The notes below the pieces were generated by a model. The model was not told the origin of the DNA. It did no database searches and saw only the letters and a program-made list of their open reading frames with translations. Below, in pieces: positions 11,614 through 19,150 of a DNA stretch of 32,284 nt. The stretch spans positions 1-32,284 of the forward strand of contig NZ_JAIQWX010000066.1 in the NCBI RefSeq assembly GCF_020164475.1. The letters run 5' to 3'. This DNA comes from Pseudomonas sp. REP124. Its GTDB lineage: Bacteria > Pseudomonadota > Gammaproteobacteria > Pseudomonadales > Pseudomonadaceae. Made by a program: the position numbers and the translations under genes. How positions within the stretch are numbered: the stretch's first letter is position 1; every line of letters begins with the position of its first letter.

Positions 11614-12573
11614 TCAGACCCTCGGTTCGACCGACAGCCAGTAGCGGGTCATGCGGCTGATGTTCAGCGGCAGGGTATCGCTGAGCAGGCGCAGGCTGGC
11701 GTCGGTGTCGCGCAGGGAAAACGCCCCCGAGACCCGCAGCGCCGCGACATCCGGATGGCAGCGCAGTACACCCGGGCGATAGCGGCCAAGCTCGCCGAGC
11801 AACTGGTCCAGGCGCATGTTGTTGGCCAGCAGCATGCCTTTGTCCCAGGCTACGGCGGCGGCATCGAAGGATTCGGCGGCATCGAAGCGGCTCTGGGTGA
11901 AGCTCTGGCGCTGGCCGGCGTTGAGGGTCGAACTCTGCTGGAGCAATTGCGGGGTGATCACCGCTTGGCCTTCGAGAACGGACACGTGGCTGCGAGCGCC
12001 TTCGGTGCGCACGCAAAAACGAGTGTCCACGGCGCGGGCGATGCCCTGGGGCGTTTCGACGATAAAGGGGCGGGCGCTGAGGTCTTTCGCCGTGCGGATC
12101 AGCACCTCGCCATCGAGCAGCAGGACACGTCGCTCCGAAGCATTGAAGGCAATGTTCACCGCGCTGTCGGTGTTGAGCAGCAGCTGGCTGCCATCGGGCA
12201 ATTGCAGGTTTTTCTGCTCGCCCACGGCGGTGCGCTGATCGGCGGTCCATTGCTCCCACGGCAGATGCTGCGAAGCAAAGCCCAAGGGACCGGCCATTAG
12301 CAGCAGGCCCAGGCGAGTGAGAGTCTGGCGACGAGTGAGGCCGTCCTTGCGCGCAGCCCGTTGCAAAGTCTGGATCGCCAGATTGGCCGGCACACTGCGG
12401 AACTCGCCCAGCAGCACTTCGGCCCGCTGCCAGGCCTGAGCGTGTTCCAGGCTGCGGCTGCGCCATTGGGCGATGGCCTGATGGTCGGCAGCGGTGGCGG
12501 TGCCGGAGTGCAACTGCACCAGCCAGTCGGCGGCTTCACCGAGAATCTGCGGGTTGATCATCGAAGAATTCAT
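11614..12573 (-). CDS. FecR-family anti-sigma regulator
   Basis: A 319-aa inner-membrane sigma regulator. The N-terminal cytoplasmic domain (DUF4880-like, about 8-55: AADWLVQLHSG, HAQAWQRAE) should bind the sigma factor. A short membrane segment (about 88-103, TRLGLLLMAGPLGFA) follows, then the periplasmic FecR domain (LPDGSQLLLNTDSAVNI, FIVETPQGIARAVDTRF, VSVLEGQAVITP) and a C-terminal part that would contact the STN domain of the receptor. The ATG at 12573 overlaps the sigma stop by one base (TGATG), so translation is probably coupled. The periplasmic part relays ferric-siderophore binding by the receptor downstream. Confidence 0.92.
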   Translation of the reverse strand: MNSSMINPQILGEAADWLVQLHSGTATAADHQAIAQWRSRSLEHAQAWQRAEVLLGEFRSVPANLAIQTLQRAARKDGLTRRQTLTRLGLLLMAGPLGFASQHLPWEQWTADQRTAVGEQKNLQLPDGSQLLLNTDSAVNIAFNASERRVLLLDGEVLIRTAKDLSARPFIVETPQGIARAVDTRFCVRTEGARSHVSVLEGQAVITPQLLQQSSTLNAGQRQSFTQSRFDAAESFDAAAVAWDKGMLLANNMRLDQLLGELGRYRPGVLRCHPDVAALRVSGAFSLRDTDASLRLLSDTLPLNISRMTRYWLSVEPRV

Positions 12574-13079
12574 CAGGCGACACTCAGGCAGGCAATGAAC
12601 GCCGCGCGCATGTGGCGCTTGACGGTGATCAGCGAGACATTCAGGCGGGTGGCGATCTGCGCGTAGGTCAGGCCTTCGATCTGCGACAGCAAAAAGGTAT
12701 CGCGGGTCGCCTTGGGCAATTCCCGCAGCAGGGCTTCGATGCGCCACAGGGTTTCGAGGATCAGCAGGCGGGTTTCCGGCGACGGTACTTCGGCCACCGG
12801 CAGATGGGCGATGGTTTCCAGATAGGCACGCTCGATGTCCTGGCGACGCCAGCGGTCGATCACCAGCCCTTTGGCAATGTGCGTCAGCAGCGCCCGGGGT
12901 TCGCTGCCCAGCGGTTTGACCACCTGACGGGTCAACAGGCGCAGGAAGGTATCGTGGGCCAGATCGGCCGCATCGCAGCGGTTACCCAGTTTGCGGTGCA
13001 ACCAACCCTGCAGCCACCCGTGGTGTTCGCTGTAGAGGTTATGGACTTGCTGGTTCAGAGGCTGATCGGCGGACGACAT
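12573..13079 (-). CDS. FecI-like ECF sigma factor
   Basis: A 168-aa extracytoplasmic-function sigma factor. Region 2 includes AADLAHDTFLRLLTRQ and LLTHIAKGLVIDRWRRQDIE; region 4 is LPKATRDTFLLSQIEGLTYA through IATRLNVSLITVKRHMRAA. It should transcribe the receptor gene when FecR is signalled. I chose the ATG at 13079, giving the usual length of about 165-170 aa. In-frame starts at 13139 and 13151 exist, but the latter abuts the candidate Fur box, which places the promoter there and the transcript start downstream. No start has a strong ribosome-binding site. Confidence 0.88.
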   Translation of the reverse strand: MSSADQPLNQQVHNLYSEHHGWLQGWLHRKLGNRCDAADLAHDTFLRLLTRQVVKPLGSEPRALLTHIAKGLVIDRWRRQDIERAYLETIAHLPVAEVPSPETRLLILETLWRIEALLRELPKATRDTFLLSQIEGLTYAQIATRLNVSLITVKRHMRAAFIACLSVA

Positions 13080-13158
13080 GGCGGGCAGATACTCGACTCG
13101 GGCATCCTGCGGGAGTGTGTAATTAAGAATTGATCGCATTCTAGTGGCCATCAGTGAT

Positions 13159-13173
13159 TGCTTGCAATTCTCA
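13159..13173 (-). promoter_or_regulatory. Candidate Fur box upstream of the sigma gene
   Basis: On the minus strand TGAGAAT-T-GCAAGCA fits the left half of the Fur 7-1-7 consensus TGATAATNATTATCA well and the right half poorly. It sits about 80 bp upstream of the sigma start. Iron repression of fecI-type genes through Fur is established for pseudomonads, so the position supports the call. Confidence 0.5.
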
Positions 13174-13296
13174 TTTGGAACTTTCTTTCAAAGCCTCCGC
13201 CAATGGCCTACTCGTCTTCCAGAAGATTGGATATTTGTGCAAGGCGCCCGCGGGTCTAACGTAGTCACACACCCACTTTTTCCCCGGAGCACGTAA

Positions 13297-13737
13297 ATGC
13301 AACCGCGCATCGATTTCTACACCGCTTCCCCTGACGCCCTCAAAGCCATGATTGCCCTGGAAACCGCCGTCTCCAAGCTGCCGCTGGAGAAGAGCCTGAT
13401 CGAACTGGTCAAGCTGCGCGCCTCGCAAATCAACGGCTGCGCCTTCTGCATCGACCTGCACACCACCGACGCCCTCAAGGCCGGCGAAACTACCCGTCGC
13501 CTGTTCGGTGTGTCCGCCTGGCGCGAAACGCCGTTCTTCACCGACCGTGAACGCGCCGCGCTGCTGTGGACCGAGTCCCTGACTCAGCTCAGCCTGACCA
13601 AAGCCCCGGACGAGGACTACGAAGTGGTCAAGGCACAGTTTTCGGAAAAGGAAATGGTCGACCTGACTGTCGCTATCAGCACCATCAACAGCTGGAACCG
13701 TCTGGCGGTTGGCTTCCGCAAAATGCCTCAGGCCTGA
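13297..13737 (+). CDS. AhpD-like carboxymuconolactone decarboxylase family protein
   Basis: A 146-aa all-helical protein of the AhpD/CMD superfamily. The redox signature C48-A-F-C51 with H55 (NGCAFCIDLH) and the upstream acidic residues (EKSLIELVKLRAS) match AhpD-type alkylhydroperoxidases rather than true carboxymuconolactone decarboxylases, which lack the CXXC. The ATG at 13297 has GGAG 8 nt upstream. It is divergent from the ECF sigma gene. The likely role is peroxide or thiol redox chemistry in the cytoplasm; the substrate is unknown. Confidence 0.87.
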   Translation: MQPRIDFYTASPDALKAMIALETAVSKLPLEKSLIELVKLRASQINGCAFCIDLHTTDALKAGETTRRLFGVSAWRETPFFTDRERAALLWTESLTQLSLTKAPDEDYEVVKAQFSEKEMVDLTVAISTINSWNRLAVGFRKMPQA

Positions 13738-13754
13738 TTTTCACCTCCGCACCT

Positions 13755-13890
13755 GATCGTTCCCACGCTCCGCGTGGGAATGCCTCAAGGGACGCTCCGC
13801 GTTCCAGCCTTCATTCTGATTTCTGATCGGGTACCGATGGGACGCGGAGCGTCCCGGGCTGCGTTCCCACGCGGGAGCGTGGGAACGATC
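13755..13890. repeat. Imperfect palindromic repeat, GTTCCCACGCTCCGCG family
   Basis: Outer arms GATCGTTCCCACGC (13755 onward) and GCGTGGGAACGATC (ending 13890) are complementary, and internal blocks (GGGACGCTCCGCG / CGCGGAGCGTCCC) also pair. This differs from the REPIN class. It occupies the gap between the convergent AhpD-like and efflux genes. Confidence 0.85.
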
Positions 13891-13897
13891 ACACCCA

Positions 13898-15490
13898 TCA
13901 ATGCGCATCCGCACTCGGCGCCGCCGGTGGTTGCACCTTGCGCATCAAGGGCACCATCGCCGTGGCGACGATGAAGCAGGCCATGATCATCAGGAACGCA
14001 TCTCCGTAGGTTTGCGTCTGCGCTTCGCGAAAGGTCAGTTGCCATAGCTGATGCAGGCTGGCGGTGACGCCGGCTTCGCCGCTCTGGCCCAGGGCGGCGA
14101 AGTTGTTGCCGACCTGGGACAGCCACTGGTTGAGGGCCTCGTTGCTGCTGTTGAGGTTTTCCGCCAAGCGAGTGAAGTGCAGGTTGGTGCGGTCGTTGAG
14201 GATGGTCGCGCAGGCGGCGATGCCGATGGCGCCGCCCAGGTTGCGCATCAGGTTGAACAAGCCCGAGGCATGCTTGAGCCGCGCCGGTGCCAGTCCGCCC
14301 AGGGTCAGGGTCACGGTGGGCGGCACTGCCAGTTGCTGGGCAATGCCGCGCAAGGCTTGCGGCAACATCAACTCCCTGGCTCCCCAGTCATGGGTGATCG
14401 GGCTGAAATCCCACATCGACAGGGCGAACAGCCCAAGGCCGGTCATCATGATCCAGCGCAGGTCGATGCGGTTGGCCAGAAAGGCGTACAGCGGAATCGC
14501 CATCAGCTGGAACACACCGGTGGAGAAAATCGCCAGACCAATGTCCAGCGCGCCGTAGCCACGCACCCGGCCGAGAAACAGCGGCGTCAGGTAAATGGTG
14601 GCGAACAGGCCGATGCCGGTGATGAACGAGAAGAAACAGCCGAGGGCGAAGTTGCGGTCTTTCAGGGCGCGCAGATCGACAATCGGGTTGGCCACATGCA
14701 GGCTGCGGCCGATGAACGCAAGGCCAGCCAGGCCGCTGATCCACGCGGTGGTCAGGATCGTGCTGTCGCTGAACCAGTTCCAGCGCGGGCCTTCTTCGAG
14801 GGTGTATTCCAGGCAGCCGAGGAACAGCGCCAGAAACACCATGCTTATATAGTCGGCGCCCTTGAGCAGCGACAGTTCCGGCTGGTCGATTTTCACCAGC
14901 ATCGGCACCGCCACGGCGACGAAAATCCCCGGCACCAGGTTGATGTAGAACAGCCAGTGCCAGGATGAAACATCGGTAATCCACCCACCGATGACCGGCC
15001 CCAAGGTAGGTGCCAGCGAAGCCACCGCACCAATGGTCGCCGCCGCGATCACCCGTTGCTTGCCGCTGAAAAACACGAACGCCGTGGTGAACACCAGCGG
15101 GATCATCGAGCCGCCGAGAAAACCTTGCAGGGCCCGGAAGGCAATCATGCTCTGGATGTTCCAGGCCAGGCCGCAGAGCAGGCTGGTCAGGGTGAAGCCC
15201 ACCGCTGATGCGCAAAACAGCCAGCGGGTGGAAAACACCCGCGAGAGCCAGCCGGACAGCGGGATCACGATGATTTCGGCGATCAGGTAGCTGGTCTGTA
15301 CCCAGGCGGTTTCGTCGGTGCCGGCGGAAAGGCCGCCGCCAATGTCGCGCAATGACGCCGAGACGATCTGGATATCCAGCAGCGCGATGAACATGCCGAT
15401 GCACATGGTGGCGAAGGCAAAGACCTTGGTCGCCGTGGCCATGCTCGCGGCATCGAAAGGTTGCGCCGGGGCGGCGAGGGCGCGGCTCAT
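13898..15490 (-). CDS. EmrB-type MFS multidrug exporter (DHA2 family)
   Basis: A 530-aa inner-membrane drug:proton antiporter with about 14 hydrophobic helices. The DHA2 signatures are present: ALLDIQIVSASLRDIGGG in helix 1, VQTSYLIAEIIVIPLSGWLS for motif A, and GPVIGGWITDVSSWHWLFYI for motif C and the following loop. The start ATG overlaps the stop of the membrane-fusion gene by four bases (ATGA), so translation is coupled. Together the pair should form an EmrAB-like pump; no outer-membrane TolC partner is encoded nearby. Substrate unknown. Confidence 0.92.
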   Translation of the reverse strand: MSRALAAPAQPFDAASMATATKVFAFATMCIGMFIALLDIQIVSASLRDIGGGLSAGTDETAWVQTSYLIAEIIVIPLSGWLSRVFSTRWLFCASAVGFTLTSLLCGLAWNIQSMIAFRALQGFLGGSMIPLVFTTAFVFFSGKQRVIAAATIGAVASLAPTLGPVIGGWITDVSSWHWLFYINLVPGIFVAVAVPMLVKIDQPELSLLKGADYISMVFLALFLGCLEYTLEEGPRWNWFSDSTILTTAWISGLAGLAFIGRSLHVANPIVDLRALKDRNFALGCFFSFITGIGLFATIYLTPLFLGRVRGYGALDIGLAIFSTGVFQLMAIPLYAFLANRIDLRWIMMTGLGLFALSMWDFSPITHDWGARELMLPQALRGIAQQLAVPPTVTLTLGGLAPARLKHASGLFNLMRNLGGAIGIAACATILNDRTNLHFTRLAENLNSSNEALNQWLSQVGNNFAALGQSGEAGVTASLHQLWQLTFREAQTQTYGDAFLMIMACFIVATAMVPLMRKVQPPAAPSADAH

Positions 15491-16608
15491 GGCGCGCTGG
15501 CCACGGCAGGCGCGTCCGGCGCTTTGCGGGTGTCCACTTCGGCGGTGACCGACAGGCCGGGACGCAGGTGACCCAGCACGCTGTCGGCCGGGTCCAGGTG
15601 AATGCGCACCGGCACCCGCTGGACGATCTTGGTGAAGTTGCCGGTGGCGTTTTCCGGCGGCAACACGCTGAACTGTGAGCCGCTGGCCGGCGCCAGGCTA
15701 TCGAGATGACCGTGGAATTCCTGGCCCGAGAGCACGTCGGCATGTATCACCACCCGCTGCCCCGGCACCATGCGCGCCAGTTGGTCTTCCTTGAAGTTGG
15801 CATCGACCCACAGGCCGCTGGTGGGCACCACCGCCAGCATTTGCGAACCGGCCTGGGCATAGGCGCCGACCCGGGCGCGGCGATTGCCAATCACCCCGTC
15901 GACCGGTGCGCGCAGTTCGGTGTAGCCGACGTTCAACTGCGCCAGATCACGTTCGGCGCGGGCCTGAATCAACGCCGCGCGGGCTTGCTGTTTCTGCGTG
16001 GCGATCACGTTCAATTGACGTTGCGCGGCCAGCAATTCGGCCTGGGCGCGGCTGCTGAGTGCCTGGGCGGTCTTGAAGGTGGCATTGGCCCGTTGCGCGC
16101 TTTCCACCGAGACCGCGTTGGTGCTCACCAGCTTTTTGTAGCGCGCATCGTCATCCCGGGAGCGAGAGGTTTCGGCACCGGCGGCATCAATGCCGGCGCG
16201 GGCCTGACCGATCACCGCCTGTTGCAGCTGTTCGGTGGCGTCGAGGTTGGCGAGCAGAGCTTCCTCGGCCGCCACCGCGCCTTCGGCCTTGGCCAGGTTG
16301 GCGCGGTAGTCACGGGAATCGAGGCGAATCAGCACATCCCCAGCCTTGACCTGCTGGTTGTCGGTCACCAGCACTTCTTCGATGTAGCCGGCGACCTTCG
16401 GCCCGATCACCGTCACGTCGCCGCCGATGTAGGCGTCGTCGGTTTCCTCGATGAAGCGGCCAGCGGTCCACCAATGGGCGCCATACACGCCGGCCAGCAC
16501 CAGGGCAGCGATGCCGACGGTCGGCAGAAGCAGGCGTTTGAGCAGGGGAGGCTTGGGGGTGTTCACCGGGACGGCCAGGTCGGGCTCAACGGAGGGCATG
16601 CTGGTCAT
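15487..16608 (-). CDS. EmrA/HlyD-type membrane fusion protein
   Basis: A 373-aa periplasmic adaptor anchored by one N-terminal helix (about 25-48, LLLPTVGIAALVLAGVYGA). The first biotinyl-lipoyl half is at about 60-105 (VTVIGPKVAGYIEEVLVTDN), followed by a long alpha-helical hairpin (about 105-215, Ala/Gln-rich coiled coil), the second lipoyl half (LRAPVDGVIGNRRARVGAYA) and a beta-barrel domain (LWVDANFKEDQLARM). The ATG at 16608 follows an AGGAAA box. It is the first gene of the pair with the EmrB-type exporter, which it should link to an outer-membrane channel. Confidence 0.92.
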   Translation of the reverse strand: MTSMPSVEPDLAVPVNTPKPPLLKRLLLPTVGIAALVLAGVYGAHWWTAGRFIEETDDAYIGGDVTVIGPKVAGYIEEVLVTDNQQVKAGDVLIRLDSRDYRANLAKAEGAVAAEEALLANLDATEQLQQAVIGQARAGIDAAGAETSRSRDDDARYKKLVSTNAVSVESAQRANATFKTAQALSSRAQAELLAAQRQLNVIATQKQQARAALIQARAERDLAQLNVGYTELRAPVDGVIGNRRARVGAYAQAGSQMLAVVPTSGLWVDANFKEDQLARMVPGQRVVIHADVLSGQEFHGHLDSLAPASGSQFSVLPPENATGNFTKIVQRVPVRIHLDPADSVLGHLRPGLSVTAEVDTRKAPDAPAVASAP

Positions 16609-16637
16609 GAGGATTTCCTGCGGGAAATGGAAAATAC

Positions 16638-16677
16638 ATTACACAGGTAATATGACGTATGTAATATTTTGTGGCAA
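16638..16677 (-). promoter_or_regulatory. Promoter of the efflux operon with GTAAT half-sites
   Basis: On the minus strand, -35 TTGCCA (16677-16672) and -10 CATATT (16654-16649) are spaced 17 bp. GTAATAT occurs twice as a direct repeat (16647-16653 and 16661-16667) and ATTAC at 16638-16642 makes an inverted repeat with the first copy. The half-sites cover the -10, the spacer and the start region, as expected for a repressor operator. No regulator gene is adjacent. Confidence 0.55.
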
Positions 16678-16774
16678 TTGAATTTCGATGCCGGTCGTCA
16701 GGTGCTCGAGGCAGTCAATGTTGAGGGGAGGGCAGAGAGGTTTTAATTCCGGCGGGTGAAGCCATCGCGGGACC

Positions 16775-16907
16775 TGTAGCAGCTGGCGAAGCCTGCGTCC
16801 GGCTGCGCAGCAGTCGTGAATCCGGAGAACTCGGTCTATCAGACAGATCTGGCGCACAGGTTTTGCGACTGCTGCGCAGCCGGACGCAGGCTTCGCCAGC
16901 TGCTACA
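16775..16907. repeat. Perfect 42-bp inverted repeat with a 49-nt loop
   Basis: Arms 16775-16816 and 16866-16907 are exact reverse complements over 42 bp, beginning TGTAGCAGCTGGCGAAGC. This is a palindrome family distinct from the REPINs in this window. It lies between the thiolase 3' end and the efflux promoter. Confidence 0.93.
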
Positions 16908-16930
16908 TGGGCCTGATTGGTCATAAGAAT

Positions 16931-16962
16931 CCATGAGCCTGCGCAATCGCACAGGCCCATGG
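16931..16962 (-). terminator. Hairpin, probable thiolase operon terminator
   Basis: CCATGGGCCTGTGCG and TGCGCAGGCTCATGG pair at 12 of 15 positions around a 2-nt centre, starting 10 bp after the thiolase stop. The following minus-strand sequence ATTCTTAT is only moderately T-rich, so termination may be partial. Confidence 0.5.
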
Positions 16963-16972
16963 CTTTCCAGGC

Positions 16973-18154
16973 TTAAGCGCGTTCAAAAATTGCCGCAATC
17001 CCCTGACCACCACCAATGCACATGGTCACCAGCGCATAACGCCCGCCAGTGCGATGCAACTCATGGATAGCCTTGGTCGCGATGATGGTGCCGGTGGCGC
17101 CTACCGGGTGACCCAGGGCAATGCCGGAGCCGTTCGGGTTGACCTTGGCCGGGTCCAGATCCAGTTCCTGGCTGACGGCGCAGGCTTGCGCGGCGAAGGC
17201 GATGTTGGCTTCGATCACGTCAAGGTCCGCGACGGTCAGGCCGGCGCGCTTGAGGGCCAGGCGGGTGGCCGGGATCGGGCCCAGGCCCATCAGTTCCGGC
17301 TCGACACCGGCGTGGGCGTAGCTGACCAGACGCGCCATCGGCTTGAGGTTGTTGACCTGCACCGCGCTGGCGGTGGCCATGACGATCGCGGCGGCGCCGT
17401 CGTTCAGGCCCGAGGCGTTGCCGGCGGTGACCGAACCGTCCTTCTTGAACGCAGGCTTCATCGCCGCCAGTTGTTCCAGCGAGGTGGCACGCGGATGCTC
17501 GTCGACGCTGAACAGCTTGGTTTCCTTGCGATCACGGATTTCGACGGCCGCGATCTGCTCGTTGAAGTAGCCGTTGGCGATGGCGTGAGCCGCGCGCTTC
17601 TGGTCTTCCAGGGCCAGGGCGTCCTGCATTTCGCGGGTGATGCCGTTGCGCTCGGCGACGTTCTCGGCGGTGATGCCCATGTGGATGGACTGGAACGGGT
17701 CATGCAGGATGCCCAGCATGTAGTCGATGGCCTGGATGTTGCCCATGCGCGCACCCCAACGGGCGGCCGGCATCAGGTAAGGCCCACGGCTCATGGACTC
17801 GGCACCGGCGCCGATGGCGATTTCGGCGTCGCCCAGCAGCAGGGTCTGCGCCGCGCTGACGATCGCCTGCAGGCCCGAACCGCACAGGCGGTTGACGTTA
17901 TAGGCCGGGGTTTCCTTCGGGATACCGGCGTTCATCGCGGCCACGCGGGACAGGTAGGCATCGCGGGTTTCGGTCGGGATCACGTTGCCCATCACCAGAT
18001 GGCCGACGAGCGCCGGGTCCACGGCGGCCTTTTGCAGGGCGGCCTTGATCGCGGTGGTCGCGAGGTCGACCGGCGGCACGTCTTTGAGCGAGCCGCCGAA
18101 GGAACCGATGGCGGTACGGGCGGCGCTGACGACGTAGATTTCCGGGGTGTTCAT
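16973..18154 (-). CDS. Acetyl-CoA acetyltransferase / 3-ketothiolase, BktB-like
   Basis: A 393-aa type II thiolase. Catalytic residues: nucleophile C91 (NRLCGSGLQA), H349 (GIALGHPVGATG) and C379 (CIGGGQG). The fourth motif, normally NEAF, reads NIAF (N317-I318); the catalytic Asn is kept. The C-terminal third is close to BktB (ANIAFAAQACAV, VNPNGSGIALGHP) rather than PcaF/PaaJ, which have NRLCASGMDA and LNEAFASQ. It condenses two acetyl-CoA or cleaves short 3-ketoacyl-CoA in the cytoplasm. AAAGGAAA precedes the ATG. It lies 20 bp after the crotonase-family gene, so the two form an operon. A role in the phenylacetate pathway is possible but not indicated by position. Confidence 0.88.
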   Translation of the reverse strand: MNTPEIYVVSAARTAIGSFGGSLKDVPPVDLATTAIKAALQKAAVDPALVGHLVMGNVIPTETRDAYLSRVAAMNAGIPKETPAYNVNRLCGSGLQAIVSAAQTLLLGDAEIAIGAGAESMSRGPYLMPAARWGARMGNIQAIDYMLGILHDPFQSIHMGITAENVAERNGITREMQDALALEDQKRAAHAIANGYFNEQIAAVEIRDRKETKLFSVDEHPRATSLEQLAAMKPAFKKDGSVTAGNASGLNDGAAAIVMATASAVQVNNLKPMARLVSYAHAGVEPELMGLGPIPATRLALKRAGLTVADLDVIEANIAFAAQACAVSQELDLDPAKVNPNGSGIALGHPVGATGTIIATKAIHELHRTGGRYALVTMCIGGGQGIAAIFERA

Positions 18155-18174
18155 GGCAGGTTTCCTTTCGGGAT

Positions 18175-18933
18175 TTACTTATCTGTACTGCGATTGAGCA
18201 GTGCGTTCAAGGCGGTTTTGGCTTCGGCGCTGTTCAGGCGCTGAATGAACAATTGGTTTTCTTCGCGCAGGGTGGCTTGCAGTTCGGCCATGCCGGGCTG
18301 CTTCATCAATTGCCGGGACTGGCGCAGGGATTCCTGGGGCATGGCCAGGAATCGCTGGGCGATTTTCTTCGCACCTGCCAGGCATTGCTCGCCGTCATCG
18401 AAGGCTTCGTTGGCCAGGCCCCAGTCCAGCGCATCGGCACCGCTGAAACCTTCGCCCAACAGCAACAGGCGCGCGGCACGGGCCTGACCGAGCAGGCGCG
18501 GCAGAATCAGGCTGGCGCCGAACTCCGGGCACAGGCCGAGGTTGACGAACGGCATCCGCAGCTTGGCGTTACGGGTCACCAGCACCTGATCGCAATGCAG
18601 CAGCAGGGTGGTGCCGATGCCAATGGCCGCACCACACACCGCGGCGATCAGCGGTTTTTGCAGGTGGGTCACGGCGCGCATCAGGCGGAAGGCCGGGCTG
18701 TCCAGGTGAGTCGGCGGTTCTTGCAGGAAGTCCACCAGGTCGTTGCCGCTGGTAAAGCAGTTCGGGCCGCCGGTGAGGATGATCACCCGCACCGCGTCAT
18801 TCTCGTCAGCGGCAAACAGCTCGTCGGCCAGACGCATGTACATCGCGTTGGTCAGGGCGTTGAGCTTGTCCGGACGGTCGATGGTCAGCGTCAGCACGCC
18901 ATCGCTCAGTTGTCGTTTGATCAGGTCGGTCAT
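18175..18933 (-). CDS. Enoyl-CoA hydratase/isomerase (crotonase) family protein
   Basis: A 252-aa crotonase-fold enzyme. It has the N-terminal strand TLTIDRPDKLNALT, the oxyanion-hole segments (TSGNDLVDFL and VCGAAIGIGTTLLLHCD) and the active-site helix (MPFVNLGLCPEFGAS). The position of the first hydratase Glu is Phe, while the PE-G-S Glu is present; that pattern is nearer to delta3-delta2 enoyl-CoA isomerases than to classical hydratases. The ATG at 18933 was chosen because family homology starts there; the open frame extends 225 nt upstream into the divergent regulatory region. Co-transcribed with the thiolase, it probably feeds acyl-CoA beta-oxidation. Substrate unknown. Confidence 0.87.
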   Translation of the reverse strand: MTDLIKRQLSDGVLTLTIDRPDKLNALTNAMYMRLADELFAADENDAVRVIILTGGPNCFTSGNDLVDFLQEPPTHLDSPAFRLMRAVTHLQKPLIAAVCGAAIGIGTTLLLHCDQVLVTRNAKLRMPFVNLGLCPEFGASLILPRLLGQARAARLLLLGEGFSGADALDWGLANEAFDDGEQCLAGAKKIAQRFLAMPQESLRQSRQLMKQPGMAELQATLREENQLFIQRLNSAEAKTALNALLNRSTDK

Positions 18934-19023
18934 CGAAGGCGCCTGCAGATTCGGTTTGGCGGCCACTTTAAGCGTCAGGCAAACCCCGCTGCTATGACAA
19001 AACGGGTCAAACGGGGTGATGCT

Positions 19024-19046
19024 TTTTGCCATGTCCCGGGGCAAAA
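19024..19046. promoter_or_regulatory. Inverted repeat in the divergent regulatory region
   Basis: TTTTGCC (19024-19030) and GGCAAAA (19040-19046) are exact complements with a 9-nt spacer, and flanking GCT/AGC extends the symmetry with one inserted base. It lies about midway between the divergent crotonase (start 18933) and binding-protein (start 19151) genes, a suitable operator position for either. Confidence 0.35.
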
Positions 19047-19150
19047 CAGCGTACACACCCATTCGGGGTATGGTCCGTTTGCCTGAATCGCCCAATAGTA
19101 GAGACATCCGCTCATCCAGAGCCGAACTCGCTGAATAAGGTGCATTTGCT

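Noticed and set aside
10849..12300. A 483-codon open frame opposite the receptor and FecR genes
   Set aside because: It is antisense to two well-supported genes, has no ribosome-binding site, and its Gln/Ala/Arg-rich composition is what high-GC shadow frames give.
16973..18154. Assignment of the thiolase as PaaJ/PcaF because a paa cluster is present
   Set aside because: Its active-site surroundings (NRLCGSGLQA, ANIAFAAQACAV) resemble BktB-type enzymes, and it lies 6 kb from paaZ with unrelated genes between.
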